64,000 nucleotides of DNA from Earliella scabrosa (lineage: Eukaryota; Basidiomycota; Agaricomycetes; Polyporales; Polyporaceae). Made by a program: the position numbers and the translations under genes. The stretch spans positions 806,001-870,000 of the forward strand of contig JABYQQ010000007.1 of assembly GCA_022605405.1 (NCBI GenBank), read 5' to 3'. Below the pieces are notes generated by a model that did no database searches, was not told the origin of the DNA, and saw nothing but the letters and a program-made list of their open reading frames with translations. Shown here one piece after another: positions 47,779-59,447 of this stretch (positions are counted from its first letter, which is position 1; every line of letters starts with the position of its first letter).

Positions 47779-50047
47779 ATGGATGATGACGACAGCTACT
47801 TGTACGGAGAATCGAACGCGGAGGAGCCGGTGAAGGCAGACGTGCAGACATCTGGTGAGAGTCCGGTTGGACATGAGGAGGGCTCCAAGCCCTATCTATC
47901 TTCTTGTACCTCCTCTATATGCGCAATGGAAATTCTCATAATCATCCTCCAACCGGTGTGATCCTTAGAGCCACAACCGTGAGTGACTTGTTCCCGCTGG
48001 CTCATAATGCAAGCCCTCTCATGCAGATGTTGTGGTAGAATATCATTAGAACAGACCAAGTCGGTATCGGAAGGTCTTGTTGCAAAGTTGGAGGAACAGG
48101 CTGCCGAAACCACCAACGAGGAGGATGACGCGGGAGAGGAGCCTACCGCCAAAGGAGGTGAAGAAGAGGAAGATGAGGAGGAAGACGATAGTGAAGATGT
48201 GAGTTTTCACTTTCTACTCGTTCGAGGTCTCCTCATTGCCATGGTAGGATGTCGAAATCATCATGGAGGATCCGCACGCGCGTCGTTCACTGGACTTCAG
48301 GTATGTTGATTCGAGCCTAAGTCTTGCGTTGCTTAAACACAACCATGGGTTAGACAAAACCGTCCTGGAACTCGGTCTACAAGTGCAACTTTCACCCCGC
48401 AGAAACGTATGGTATATTCATGTGGACCGGTGGCACACACTTATAACGTCTCATATAGCTCCACAACCACAACCCTCCTTGACCACTGAATACACCCCAC
48501 GAGAACGGGGCACTCTCACCAAGCCTTCATCTACTCCTCAGCCTGCTTCGCAATCCCAGACACCATTACCTCCTGTCGCAGCAACTCCCGGAACCACCGA
48601 AAAGCTCGCCGAAGCTGAGAAAGAGGCAGAGAAGGATGCTGGTCCCGATCCCAACACCCTCCCTCCAGCGAGAGCGCCACCTTCGCATCCCTCGATCGAC
48701 CCTACTGCTGTGGGGGTGATGGACGGACGGTCAATACTGGAAGTCGACCTGAACGCATTGGCGGAGAAGCCGTGGAGGAGACCAGGCTCCGACATCAGCG
48801 ACTGGTTCAACTACGGCTTCGACGAGATCTCGTGGGAGGCCTACTGTTACCGGAGAAGAGAATTTGGCGACATCGCGAGCATGCTCAAGAACAACGTCCA
48901 GGTAAGCATTGGCTTCGTAACGAACCAAGCCCATTCTTCATCTGTACTCGTCTTAGAACTTCGCCGGTATGTCTGAAGACCAACTCATTGGACTGCCCCC
49001 GGAGGTGCGCACGATGGTTATGGCAGGTGCGACGACCGTTATGGCCAATGGTGGTGCAGGCGGCCCCGGAGGCGCTGGTATGATGCCCCCAGGTGCAGGC
49101 ATGAACATGAACGGCGGCCAGATGATGAACCAGATGATGAACATGGGTCCTATGATGAACCCCATGATGGACATGGGCGTGGGGATGGGCGACATGGGCA
49201 TGATGCAAGACGGCGGTGGTGGTGGCGGGGCAGGTCCACAGGGAGGACAGGGCGGCGGCGATGGCCAAGTTGGCATGGGCATGGGTGTCGGAGAGGGCTT
49301 CGGGCCTGGAGGTGGACAGCCGGGACAAGGCATGATGGGTATGGGCATGAACCCGGAGTTCGCGATGCAGGTGAGTGCTCTTCCTGTCTCGCTGCGCCGT
49401 GCCGAGCGGTTCGCTCATGGTCGTGTGTCTCAGGACCCGACGGCAATGGGCCAACAGATGTATCCCGGCATGGAAGGGAGTGCTACTCCCACTCCTGTGG
49501 CTCCTAATCCCTCGCGCGGGGTCGCCCCGCAGTTCCCTCGGGGGCGGGGTATGCCACAAGGTATGGGCATGCGCGGGCGCGGTGCAGGATTTGCCGGTCG
49601 CGGGAGAGGTGCGTTGTTGTCTGCTGTGCTGTACACTCGTTGACTTATCGCGACCCGCGCGTAGGAATTCCTGTACGGCCTGCATCACCTCTCCCTCCCA
49701 ACGTTCCGACAGGTCCGCGGAATAAGAACAAGTACAAGGACATTGACGGGAGTGCGCCTGCGGTGGACGGCTTGGACTACGGGGGCGGTGGAGGTGGCGG
49801 CGGTGGCGGCGAACGGGAAAGCCGCGAGCGCAGCGAACGCAGTGAAAGGAGTGAGCGCAGTGAGCGAAGCGACCGTGACCGGAAGGACCGCGGTACTCCG
49901 GAAGTGGACGAGCGGGACAGGAGCAGCAGGTGTGTCCTTTGTCTGTTTGGCGTCGAACATCAAGCTCATGTATATGGCGGGAACGCTAGGAAACGGAGGG
50001 CCTCGCCTGGAGATCGTGAGGAGAGCAGGAGCTCGAAGCGGAGATAG
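47779..50047 (+). CDS. FIP1: Pre-mRNA 3'-end processing factor FIP1
   Basis: Subunit of the cleavage-polyadenylation factor that tethers poly(A) polymerase. The start gives MDDDDSYLYGESNAEEP. An acidic segment (KGGEEEEDEEEDDSED) runs into DVEIIMEDPHARRSLDFR. The diagnostic Fip1 motif is LNALAEKPWRRPGSDISDWF followed by NYGFDEISWEAYCYRRREF. Then come a Met/Gly-rich region (GGQMMNQMMNMGPMMNPMMD), RGG-like repeats (RGRGMPQGMGMRGRGAGFAG), a Gly run, and an Arg/Ser/Glu repeat (ERSERSERSERSD), ending GDREESRSSKRR*. About six introns. The junction between LDFR (about 48300) and PQPQPSLTTEYTPRE (about 48463) is ambiguous: a phase-compatible acceptor exists at 48409, but it would retain atypical residues. 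The ATG at 47764 is in frame and an alternative start. Confidence 0.92.
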
Positions 50048-50292
50048 CCTCGTTCTGTTGACCTTGCTGTTCATGTATCACTACTCCTACTGTCTGTTCC
50101 TGTTAGTCTTGAGCTTCAGACCAGATTTCGCTCAGCATCCACATTGTTTACGCTTTCGTCGCCTTTTTAGATCGCGTACGAATCTTGTTGGTCGCGTTGA
50201 TATCCAGTCTTTCACGGTCGGGGAGACGTGGACGAAGATATGCGGTATTAGATGAACGTATGCACTACAAGCAGACCGAACCTCTACGGCCA
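50048..50292. terminator. Convergent 3' flanks of FIP1 and uL10m
   Basis: 245 bp between convergent stop codons. It is AT-richer than its surroundings and holds both 3' UTRs. No coding signal. Confidence 0.4.
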
Positions 50293-51162
50293 TTATGAGG
50301 GAGGTGCCTGACCCTCCTGACCCTCCGGCTCCAAGCTCTTTTTGAACCCTTCCAACGTCCTCGCCAGCTTCCCTCCACTCGCCTCGCTCAGCACCATCGC
50401 GAGCTGCGCCGCCGGCGCACTCAGCAGCCCCACAATCTGCGCCCTCAACGCGTCCAGCGTCGGCAGCTCCGCCACGCTCTGCACGCCCTCTGACAGGAAC
50501 AGCCGGCCCTCGATGATTGCCCCAAGCAGCTTCAGGTCCGGGATGGCGGTCGGCCGCTGTCGCTTCGGCCTCCGCCCGGGAACGAACGCCGCCTCGGCTG
50601 CCTTCTTCTCGTCCTCAAGCTCCTGCGCCGTCTTGGGCTTGCGCGGGGGCACCGCGCGCGCGAGCGTGCGCAGGACGGCCTTGAGCTGCGGGGGGTTGAG
50701 GCTCGGGAAGGAGAGCACGGCGAGCGAACCCGTCACGGTCTTTGCGACCTGCCTCTGCATCGCCCGGTCGAACTGGTGCGCCTCCCGAAGGGCTACGCCA
50801 AAGAGGCCCGTCTTGAGCACGGTGAACGTCGGCGTGGCATTGGTGGTGGGGGCGGGTGTCGGGGAGGGGGATGCGAGGGAAGGGGTGCCAGCAGCCTTGG
50901 CCGCTGCCGCTGTGATGTCGGCGCGGAGCTGGATGAGACGCTTCGCGGAAAAGTCGGTGTGTTCGAAGAGGAGGAGCGGGGCGGTTGAGGTAGAGTCGAG
51001 GAGGCGGATGTACTGGTTGTAGAGGTATGTCTTCCGCTCCGAGTAGACTCGCGGGACGGACTTGCGCGGGTAGATCACGGGGGGCTTGAGTGAAAGAGCA
51101 TATGTCCGGGAGGGGACGAGTACTGGCCGAGCAACGGTCGGTCGAGAGACTGAGCGTAACAT
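50293..51162 (-). CDS. Mitochondrial large-subunit ribosomal protein uL10m
   Basis: Single-exon, 289 residues. The N-terminus MLRSVSRPTVARPVLVPSRT is Arg/Ser-rich without acids, a good mitochondrial presequence. The body fits the uL10 fold of fungal mitoribosomes: PRVYSERKTYLYNQYIRLLD, then TAPLLLFEHTDFSAKRLIQL, FTVLKTGLFGVALREAH, SLAVLSFPSLNPPQLKAVLR, PDLKLLGAIIEGRLFLSEGV and LRAQIVGLLSAPAAQLAMVL. The C-terminal tail is Glu/Gln/Pro-rich and disordered. Yeast counterpart MRPL11. It converges with FIP1, their stops being about 245 bp apart. Family assignment is from recalled similarity and the layout is strong. Confidence 0.85.
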   Translation of the reverse strand: MLRSVSRPTVARPVLVPSRTYALSLKPPVIYPRKSVPRVYSERKTYLYNQYIRLLDSTSTAPLLLFEHTDFSAKRLIQLRADITAAAAKAAGTPSLASPSPTPAPTTNATPTFTVLKTGLFGVALREAHQFDRAMQRQVAKTVTGSLAVLSFPSLNPPQLKAVLRTLARAVPPRKPKTAQELEDEKKAAEAAFVPGRRPKRQRPTAIPDLKLLGAIIEGRLFLSEGVQSVAELPTLDALRAQIVGLLSAPAAQLAMVLSEASGGKLARTLEGFKKSLEPEGQEGQAPPS

Positions 51163-51727
51163 CGCGTTCGACGCGGTCGACGTCCAGGTCAGCGGCCAAG
51201 GTCTGCAAGCTGGATGGGCGCTCGTAGAAATTCACCCAGTTTGGCAGGCGCTGTGAACCGCACGCGGCGATCGCGCGCATAAACGAGACTCGAACTTGAA
51301 GCTTGAAGCTTGAAGCACTGCAAGGGTCACAGCTCACATGATGTATAGGTACTTGGGCCTTCCAAGGCACTTGACAAAGAGAGCACAAGGAACGCGACCC
51401 ACACCAGCAACGGTTACACAAACGTCATTGCTGTCGACCTCAATCGAGACCCTCAACGTTCCTCCTCAAGGTGCCATGAATATATACTAGACAGTTTGCG
51501 TTCTGCTGAAGAGATAGCTTTGATGATCGCGCTCCGAAGCTTCGAGCTCATGGCAGAGTGATACCAGTCCGAGAGTCCATACATATCACACAGAAAGTAT
51601 CAGTACACCTTCAAAACCAATACACCGCGCAGATTCTTCTTCCAAAACGCTTACGCTCTATAACGACGTCCAAATCGTCGACGTTCCGTCCCAGCCCATG
51701 ATGATATAAGTTGAGGAGAGCACCAGT
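51163..51727. other. Intergenic: uL10m promoter and dehydrogenase 3' flank
   Basis: About 565 bp. Contains three tandem copies of the 7-bp word TTGAAGC at 51296-51316. No gene signal. Confidence 0.4.
51296..51316. repeat. Tandem repeat (TTGAAGC)3
   Basis: Three direct copies of TTGAAGC upstream of the uL10m gene. Confidence 0.6.
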
Positions 51728-53164
51728 CTAATCCTCTGGAACCACTTTGGAATGCTATAGAACCGGGATGTCAGTGAACGTCTCCTAGAACATACGTAGT
51801 GCGTACCTTGCTACTGTCAAATCCGTCCAGACCCGCAGCCACACGTGTGCCCGCAATCAAGGAACTCCAGTCGAGTACGTCGAAACGGGCATTACCGGTG
51901 CGTGCTTGGTTGGCGTGAAGTGCCCTGGCGGTGAGCATGTGCTGATGGGCAGCGTCCTAGTAGAGGGTCGCAGTAATGAGTGTTCTGGTCGTCCTCACAA
52001 AGAGAAGTTCGCTATACCAGAGCAGGCATGGGAGCTTCTAGCTCAGTCGCGAGTCTGCGAATGTGCGTAGAATCCTTCAGGCCACCATCAATGGCGAAGC
52101 CTTTGTTTCCGTCGAACTGGTCATGAACCATCTTGTCGCCGTAGCTGATCAAACTATAACAGGAGACAAGGTCAATAACTCATTTGCCGCTACGAATATG
52201 TCAGAGTACGCACCTAGGTGCAGGCATGATGTCCTTGATAAGCTGCTGCACCAAAGGCGCGCCAATGCCCGCCTTCTCCGACAACGTGAAGACTTCCGCA
52301 AGCAGTTCAAGCGAGCCCAGGATCAGGGAGTTACCGATGAGTTTGAAGGTGGGCGCTATGTTACGGAGCAGATGAGGACATGCGGTGAGATTTAGCAATG
52401 CACGATGGGTACCTTTCTCAACGTTGCCACCAAGGTCCAGAAGCTTCCTGCCTACTGCTGGATGAAGGATGTGGGATATCTCCTTCTTCGTCCGGTAGTC
52501 TCCCGACATGACGATGACAAGTTGGGCAACGGCAGCAGCAGCGGGGGGTCCAAAGACCGGCGCGGTGATGAAGTGGGTGTTTGGCAAGCCAGACAAGAGG
52601 GTATCGATCTCAGCTATTCGAGCGAGTGTCAATACTCAGAATATGGTACTCTCAAGAGGCAGCAGTTCGCACCGGCAAGTTTCGGGAAGATAGTACTCGT
52701 TTCAACGAATATCTTGGTCTTGGTGGGCTTTGATTCCTGAATATATATACGCATTAGCACTTCTCCGACACACGACTGTGCGAGGCGCACACCTGTAACA
52801 CTTTCGCAAACGTTTGATACACGCTCCGCACGACATCGTCATTGGACAGGTTGGTGAAGATGATGTCTGCGTCGACCGCGATTTGTTCGACCGACTCCGC
52901 GATGGCAATGCTGTCGTCTCCCAACTCCTTGAGCAGATCGTCGGCCTTGGCCTTTGTACGATTCCATACGAGCAGCGGCAGGTTGTTCTGGACATGCTGC
53001 TGGCGCCATTTCGCGAGGTTGCGCGCCATGGGGTAGCCCATAGCCCCGAGACCGACGAATCCGATCTGAGTGGGATGGCCGCCACCAGGCGTGGTGGGAC
53101 GAGAGAATGGGTTTGGCTCCGACTGCTGGGCCTGGAGGAGGTTGATGTGTGCGGGTCTGTCCAT
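51728..53164 (-). CDS. 3-hydroxyisobutyrate dehydrogenase-like / 6PGDH-family NAD-binding enzyme
   Basis: Beta-hydroxyacid dehydrogenase family oxidoreductase. The start MDRPAHINLLQAQQSEPNPF is followed by the Rossmann motif IGFVGLGAMGYPMARNLAK (GxGxxG), LLVWNRTKAKADDLLKELGD, DADIIFTNLSNDDVVRSVYQ and TKIFVETSTIFPKLA. The substrate-binding region reads FITAPVFGPPAAAAVAQLVI instead of the usual D(A/V)PVSGG. The catalytic lysine segment is FKLIGNSLILGSLELLAEVF. Then KMVHDQFDGNKGFAIDGGLK, STHIRRLATELEAPMPALD, and a last exon after SSK^HSKVVPED* at 51728. Six or more introns, about 420 residues, with a longer N-terminus than the mitochondrial enzyme. The altered glycine motif suggests a different substrate from hydroxyisobutyrate. 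Divergent from the kinase gene. Confidence 0.88.
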
Positions 53165-53506
53165 GCTGGCGGTAGAGGTGGGTGTTGGGGAGGTCGATGA
53201 GCGGTGGTGAAGGCAGAGCGCAAGAGGGCTGGGCAGGGAAGATTCAAGAGCACCAGGCCGTGTATGGGCAATCAGGCGGCACGTCATAGATAACCACGTG
53301 GGCTGCCCCTGTTCTAGGGTTCCCCACACGCGTTATTTGGGCGTGTTGACGTGTCTGGAGGAGCGCCGGGGCGGCATGTGCCGGGCGGCGCGATTGCTGG
53401 TTGTGGTCGGCTACGGCCAGCTATTCTCTCAGATTCACTCTCTCGTCGCTGTCTCGGGCAGCTCTCTGGCCCCCGCTCGCTCGTCTGCCCCGCTCTCGAC
53501 GGCCAG
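53165..53506. promoter_or_regulatory. Bidirectional promoter region, dehydrogenase / Ark-type kinase
   Basis: 342 bp between divergent ATGs at 53164 and 53507. Both 5' UTRs and core promoters must fit here. No distinctive motif beyond GC-rich sequence is evident. Confidence 0.5.
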
Positions 53507-56500
53507 ATGCAGGCGTTCCAGCAGCCGTATGCCCAACCCAACAAGGGCACCCTCGTCCCCGGCCAGTCCATCACCGTCAACAAGTACACCGTCGTCGTCG
53601 AGCGCTACCTGAGCCAAGGTCCGCTCTGTTCGTTGCTAGATCGTCCAAGCATCTAATCCGACCCTTCCAGGCGGCTTCGCCCACGTCTATCTCGTCAGGA
53701 CCGCACAGCCGGTCTACAACACTACTCACCATGTCCTCAAGCGCATCGCCGTCCCGAACGAGGCCATGCTCTCGGAGGTCAAGAAGGAGGTCGACATCAT
53801 GGTGACTGCACTCCCATCTTCTCCTCCGTGCTTCTTGTGAACGCATGTTCTGCAGCGGATACTCAAGGGCCACCCCAACATTGTCTTCCTCATCGATGCT
53901 GCCTGGCACCGCATGGCGAACGGGACCTTCGAGGTCTTCATCCTCATGGAGTTCTGCCCAGGGGGAGGTATCATCGACATGATGAACCGGAGACTACGTG
54001 AACGCTTGACCGAGTCCGAAATCCTCACCATCTTTGTCGAAGTCTGCGAAGGTCTCGCTGCCATGCACGCCCTCAAACCCCCCATCCTCCACCGCGACTT
54101 GAAGGTCGAGAACATCCTCCAGGCGTCGCCGACGTCCTACAAGCTATGCGACTTCGGCAGTGCAACTCCAGTGCAGAAGATCCCGACGAACACACAAGAG
54201 CTCCGATTACTCGAAGCCGACCTCAATCGACATACCACTCTACAGTACCGTGCTCCTGAGATGATTGACGTCTACCTTCGCCGTCCCATTGACGAGAAGA
54301 GTGACGTCTGGGCGTTAGGCGTCCTGCTCTACAAGCTATGCTACTACACGACACCATTTGAAGAACACGGGCCGCTCGCGATTCTCAACGTGCAATACAA
54401 GATCCCGCCGTACCCTGTCTACTCGGCTCAGATGAACAGTCTTATAGGTGCGTCCCTGTCCGTTAACGACGTCGATTGTCTCACTCACAGCTGTCCAGCC
54501 TCCATGCTCAAAGAACATGGCGCCCAGCGGCCCTCCGTGTTCGAGATTTTGCAGCATGTCCACAACTTGCGCGGCACGAAGTCACGATTCACCTACTCTA
54601 TACCCGCCAAAGAGCCGCTCTCCCCTCGCTCGCTCCAAGCTCCCCTGCAGACACTATCCCCGAATGTTGCCGCCAACCCCCTTGATGATCTCGTGTCATA
54701 CAAATCTCAGCAGTCTGCAGGGAAGAATGCTGGCGTTGAGGCTCGCGAGAAGGTTCTGGAGGCGATTGCTCCTATGCGTCGCGGACGACCGCCACAGGGT
54801 CCCACTTCCAAAGCGCCGTCACGTCCACAAAGTCCCGAGAAACCTGTTGCTTTCGAAACCAAGTTTGGAGATGAAGATGACAAGGCATGGAAGGGCTTGC
54901 GAGCAGCGAGATCCGGTCTTCCTTCATTAGGGAGTGATTCGGCTTCTCTTGGCAGCAAGGCGGATACGGATGCGTGGAGCATCAACTCACGACAATCAGC
55001 GCCGAAGCCCGATGCAGGCGAAAGGCGCGCTTTCGATAATGACTTCTCGTCGAGTTTCGGGAGCAAGTTCACTTCTGCCCACCAGTCCGGTCGTCCAACG
55101 CCTTCGGGCAAGCCCATTGAGAGCTCTTCCTCTGGATTTGGCTCTGGCTTTGGAGATGCGTTCGACCCATCGAAGGCCATGTCGCACTCACCGCCCACTG
55201 GTTCCCGTGCAACTCCATCCTCTCAACCTTCACGTCTCCGCCAGAGTCGAATAGGGAAGGATGCATTCGATGGCCTCGGGCTCTCTGCACAACCCCAGGC
55301 CCCTACCCTAGGCGAGGCGAGGATGAGCAGAACGGGATTGGCCAGCTTGGGGTCGTCCTCGGGGTCGTCATTCACCCCACATAACCTCTCCGCCCCAACC
55401 GCAGGTGGGCTCGGAACGTCGAAGACGACGTATCGGCCTCCTAGTGTACACGACCCGCGACCAACTCCTTCACCACAACCGTCCCAGGCTCAACCACAAT
55501 CAACGAGCTTGTCTCCAATCCCTCCTCCATCTCAGACATGGCGACAGCATGTCAAAGCGCCGTCTTCCTCACAAGAGGGCCTCTCAGCGGAGGAGCGATT
55601 TCCGTCGCTCGAGGATCTTGACCGTACGTTCGGCTCGCCATCGCCAGGTGCACCCCCTGCAGAGAAGCCTCCATCGTTCCCCACGCGTACGTCTGATCGT
55701 CCGCCCTCCCGGAGTAGCTACATGGGTGCGTCTGGTACGAGTACTGCCGCCCCCAGCCATACCCAAGGCTTGGGCGCGCCGAAGGGCCGCTTCGACGGTG
55801 TGCGGTCTCAACATGTTACCGGTACTGCCATGCGCGAAGCTCGCCAGCCTGGCTCACGACAGTCCACCTTCCTCCGCCACGCTGAGTCGAACGCGACGAA
55901 GACTGAGGACGGCCCGAGCAGGCCACTCCCGCAACCCCTCACCAGTCGTCCGTCGCTCGAGCGCAAGCACAGGAGCTCCATATCAATGAAGGCTCAAGCG
56001 CAGTCGCAGTCAGTCGACCTGCTCAGCGGTCCCACTCCTCCTTCACTACCCCCTCGGCCCTCGCCTCGCATAGAGCCTCAGGACTGGCTGACTGGCACAG
56101 ACGAAGGCATGGGCGGGCCCCTCGGTGTGCGCACGACTGGTCTCTCAATATCACAGCAAGACCAGCCCGTCTTGCGAGACTCTCCGAGCAAGCGCGCGAG
56201 CTTCATCGAGCGCAGCCCGATCGCGCTGCAGAAGCCGCTGGAGGCAGAGAGCGTGGTGGTCTCCCAGCCCGCGCCCGCCTCACATACGACCGCGCTCGAG
56301 CGCGAGTGGGACATGGCGCTGGACCGGCTCGACCACATCCCCGCGGGGAAGGGCGAGCGCGAGAAGCGGAAGACGGAGGAGCAGCGGAGGGCGACGCGGG
56401 TGGAGAAGAGGCGGTCGAAGTCGCCTGTGGTCACGAAGGCTTTCATCACGCGCAACGATGTGAGCACGGCTGGGCTCGGGCTACAGATCCCTGCCTCTGG

Positions 56501-57971
56501 GACTGGCGCGGAGACGCGCCAAAGCAAGACCCCGTCGCCCAGTGGGCTCACGGATAACTGGAGCCCGATGGCATCGCCGAAGCGGTCGAGGTCGAAGCAG
56601 GGCTCGATGTCGTCGGGGAGCGAGGATGGGCCTGAGGATGCGAACGGGTATGTGCCGAAGGGAGGCGTCGGGGAGAAGGCGAAGGAGCTACACAAGGTCG
56701 CGACGAAGGCCGGCGCGCAGATCAATGGGACGGGCATGGCGGAGGGCCAGAGGCGACGGAGGACGAAGAGTAAGAGCCGGCAGAACTCGGTGCACGATCT
56801 GGTGGACTTGTGGGGAGGCGGGGTTGAGAAGGCGAAGAGCCCGACCACACCGACCCCAACTGCCACGAAGCGGAGCTCGGTCATTCTTCCGGCATCGACG
56901 ATGAAGCCACCCCCGGTGACGAACAAGCCTCGCTCTTCCTCCCCACAGCCGATGTCGACGCCGGCCTCGGGTGGTCAGTCATCATCACTGACAGGCAGGT
57001 CCTCTCCGACCAAGCACGGAAAGCAACCGTCCAGCCAGTCTGGTTCACGACGCTTGCCCAATCCTCCAGCTGCTACCAGTGCCTACTCGGATACAGGGTC
57101 AGGTCGTGCACGTCCGTCGTCGATGTTCATCGCACCTGTCACGGCATCAAAGTCCACCCCTGGAGAGATGGGTGCACCGTCTTCCACCGAAGCTGCTGCT
57201 GCCTTCGCGCAACAGGCACTATCTCCTCCCGATACCCCGCGGTCGCGCAAGGGCACACGTCGGAGCTCAATTTCTGACATGGTGCAGCGTTACGAGGCCA
57301 TCGGCGGTCCAAAACCCCCTGGACCTCCCGCGAAGCCTGCCGCTCTGTCGCTCAAGACGCACCCGAGCACGACCAGCACGGCATCGTCGGACCTCGCTTC
57401 GCCTTCCGCGGCCGCTTCGCGCTTCCCGAAGCTCTCTCCGACGACTTCCCCCGTCTTGTCCAAAGCCAGCCTCGCGGTCCCCGATGACGGCGGGCGCTCA
57501 CAGTACGGACGCGACTTCGCCAAACACCGTACGTCGCCGACAGGCCTGCCTCCCCGGTCTTCGCCCGTCGGCAGGCTCGAGACGCCATTCTCAACTTCTT
57601 ATAATCCGAGCTCGTCCGGCCAGACCCAGACCACCGGAGCATCAGCGGTCAACGGTCTACCGTCCCGCCGCTCGCCGCTCGAGCCCGCACGCGACCAGCA
57701 GCCGTCGCGCGCGTCGATCGCGTCCAAGGGGGACCTGGGCCCGCCGCCATCGCCGCGCGTGGAGCGGAAGATGTCGGCGCAGTTGGAGCCGCCGAGCAAT
57801 GCGAACGCGAACGTGCGCTCGCCGTCGCCTGAGAAGCCGTACCAGGGCGTGTCGAAGCTGATCGACCGCTGGCAGCGCGCGGTGGACGAGACGGGGCCGC
57901 CGTCGCGGCGCGGGGGAGGGCCGCCGCCGAAGAAAGCCGGGATGGTGAGCGGAGGATCGGGGCGCGGCTGA
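53507..57971 (+). CDS. Ark/Prk (NAK) family serine/threonine kinase
   Basis: Actin-regulating/endocytic kinase family (yeast Ark1/Prk1/Akl1). Start MQAFQQPYAQPNKGTLVPGQ, then VVERYLSQGGFAHVYLV (glycine loop), HHVLKRIAV (ATP-binding Lys), FILMEFCPGGGIIDMM, the catalytic loop ILHRDLKVENIL, YKLCDFGSAT (DFG), HTTLQYRAPEMIDVYLRRPI (activation/APE), and KSDVWALGVLLYKLCYYTTP. An intron at about 54450-54499 must be removed to join NSLI to ASMLKEHGAQRPSVFEILQH. Two earlier introns follow LSQ (53617) and DIM (53801). The remaining roughly 1,050 residues are Ser/Pro-rich and disordered, with PPRPSP-type SH3-like sites and a conserved C-terminal LIDRWQRAVDETGPPSRR. About 1,430 residues in total. Substrates are presumably endocytic adaptors, by family. 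Confidence 0.93.
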
Positions 57972-58445
57972 GAGGCGGGCGGGGCGGATGCGGAGGTTCT
58001 GGATTCTGGAAGACGGACTGCTTGAGATTGGTTGCGATACTCAGTACTCAGTATTGTTGCGCAATGACGACATTGACATGATGCTCGCGGACCCTCGCTC
58101 ACGCATACGACAATTGGCTAGTCTGCAATATTGTATAGGATTTGGATGTGTGCTACATGTAGGATGATGTGGACAGAGAGTACTGCAAGGTAGCTAAGGT
58201 ACATCATAACTTATGAGAACGAACGGACGGGAGGCACAAGGTCCCAGCGCAGACGCGTTTCCCCTCGACACGAAATCAAGAAGTGTGATCCTGGTACTGT
58301 AGGGTTAAATCTGGATGGTATTGCATGTCAGTACCACCGGTCTCAGGAGGATCAAGACCCTCCACGCCGGACAGATGTCTTCTCACTCACTGTCAGTGCA
58401 CTAGATACGGTGGAGCGGCAACGATTCTGTGTGATATTCGCCTGA
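57972..58445. terminator. Convergent 3' flanks of kinase and copper transporter genes
   Basis: About 475 bp between convergent stops. Contains an AT-richer stretch at 58120-58220. No coding signal. Confidence 0.4.
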
Positions 58446-59447
58446 CTATCGCCCAAGCAACAGTTCACGAGCGACCTCGCGCCCGCGCCCATGTTCCCAT
58501 GCGTCCTCGTCTGCGGGGTAGACATTTGCTTTTACGCGCTCCGTGTCGCCCGAGAAGCCCATTTGGACAGCGGCTGCATCCGCGCGAGCGAGGTTGGAGT
58601 GGTTGGGGTGGATGAAGATGCTATCGGGTTTGGATTTTGACCGTGGGCGGTTCGGGCGCGGGGGTGGGTAGGAAGAGCTCGCGTCAGACTCGAAGCGGTC
58701 TGAGCTGGGCGAGTCAAGGAGGGGTTCCTTCGCATTCTCGGTGCTGCGCGACCAATCACACTGAGTCTCGAGTGGGAGGTGGAAGCGGCGGATGGAGACG
58801 TACTCGTGTGGTGGACGAGGTGCCAGGTCGAGGTACTCGATCACGAACTGCCCCGCTGCGAGAGTGGATACCTGTAGGGACGGATGGATGTGCTTTGAGT
58901 GTCTGGAAGTCGTGAAGAGCACTTACGGCTACAAATATCAGACTAAGAGCACTTCAATGATGGTCTCATAAAGCGGGGGGACAGAGAGCACTCACCCCAA
59001 GCTGAAGGTCATCCCAATGAGCATATACAATCTGCGAGTACATTGACATTCAGCATGACGCCGTTATGCCAGATACCCCAGCCTCTTCCTCCGCATCTCC
59101 GTAGACCAGTGGTGTTGAAGTATACGTACAGCCTGTCTAGCGTGACTAGCCAGTAGAGACATGCTCGCCACAGCGCGGTGCCAATCCGGGACGACCGACG
59201 CGAGGAGAACGGGGACCACTTCTTCGCGATGGCATAGGTCAAGAGCCTGCACCAAGGTCACAACGACAAGTTCTTGAGCGGATATGTTGCAAGCTACGGA
59301 TTCTTCTCACCTCTCGGACGAGCAGATGAAGACTGTGAGGCAGGAGGCAAGGAAGAAGGACCAGGCAGAGTCAAGGTGGAGGCCGTCGACCAGGACGTTT
59401 TCGCCAAGAAGGTTGAAGTGAAGGCGGTTTTTCCAGCGGCCTTCCAT
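58446..59447 (-). CDS. Ctr-type copper transporter
   Basis: Trimeric copper-uptake channel family with three membrane segments. Start MEGRWKNRLHFNLLGENVLV at 59447, then DSAWSFFLASCLTVFICSSE (TM1), RLLTYAIAKKW, TALWRACLYWLVTLDRLLYM into LIGMTFSLGLIFVAVSTLAAG (TM2-TM3), and GQFVIEYLDLAP. The MLIGM stretch supplies the MxxxM copper-selectivity motif of TM2. Four introns are required. The third exon is followed by a 53-nt intron and a 16-nt exon (58927-58942) before VSTLAAGQF. The cytosolic tail is long (about 140 residues: RRFHLPLETQCDW, a Ser/Pro/Arg stretch, ELLLGR*). There is no Met-rich extracellular N-terminus, which suggests a low-affinity or vacuolar Ctr2-like role, by inference. Confidence 0.8.

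Noticed and set aside
50342..51022. 226-codon plus-strand frame opposite uL10m
   Set aside because: Antisense shadow of a strongly supported single-exon gene.
54440..54505. Kinase frame reading straight through between NSLI and MLKEHG
   Set aside because: The uninterrupted frame contains a consensus intron (GTGCGT...CAG). Removing it restores the conserved kinase sequence, so the open frame there is a retained-intron artefact.
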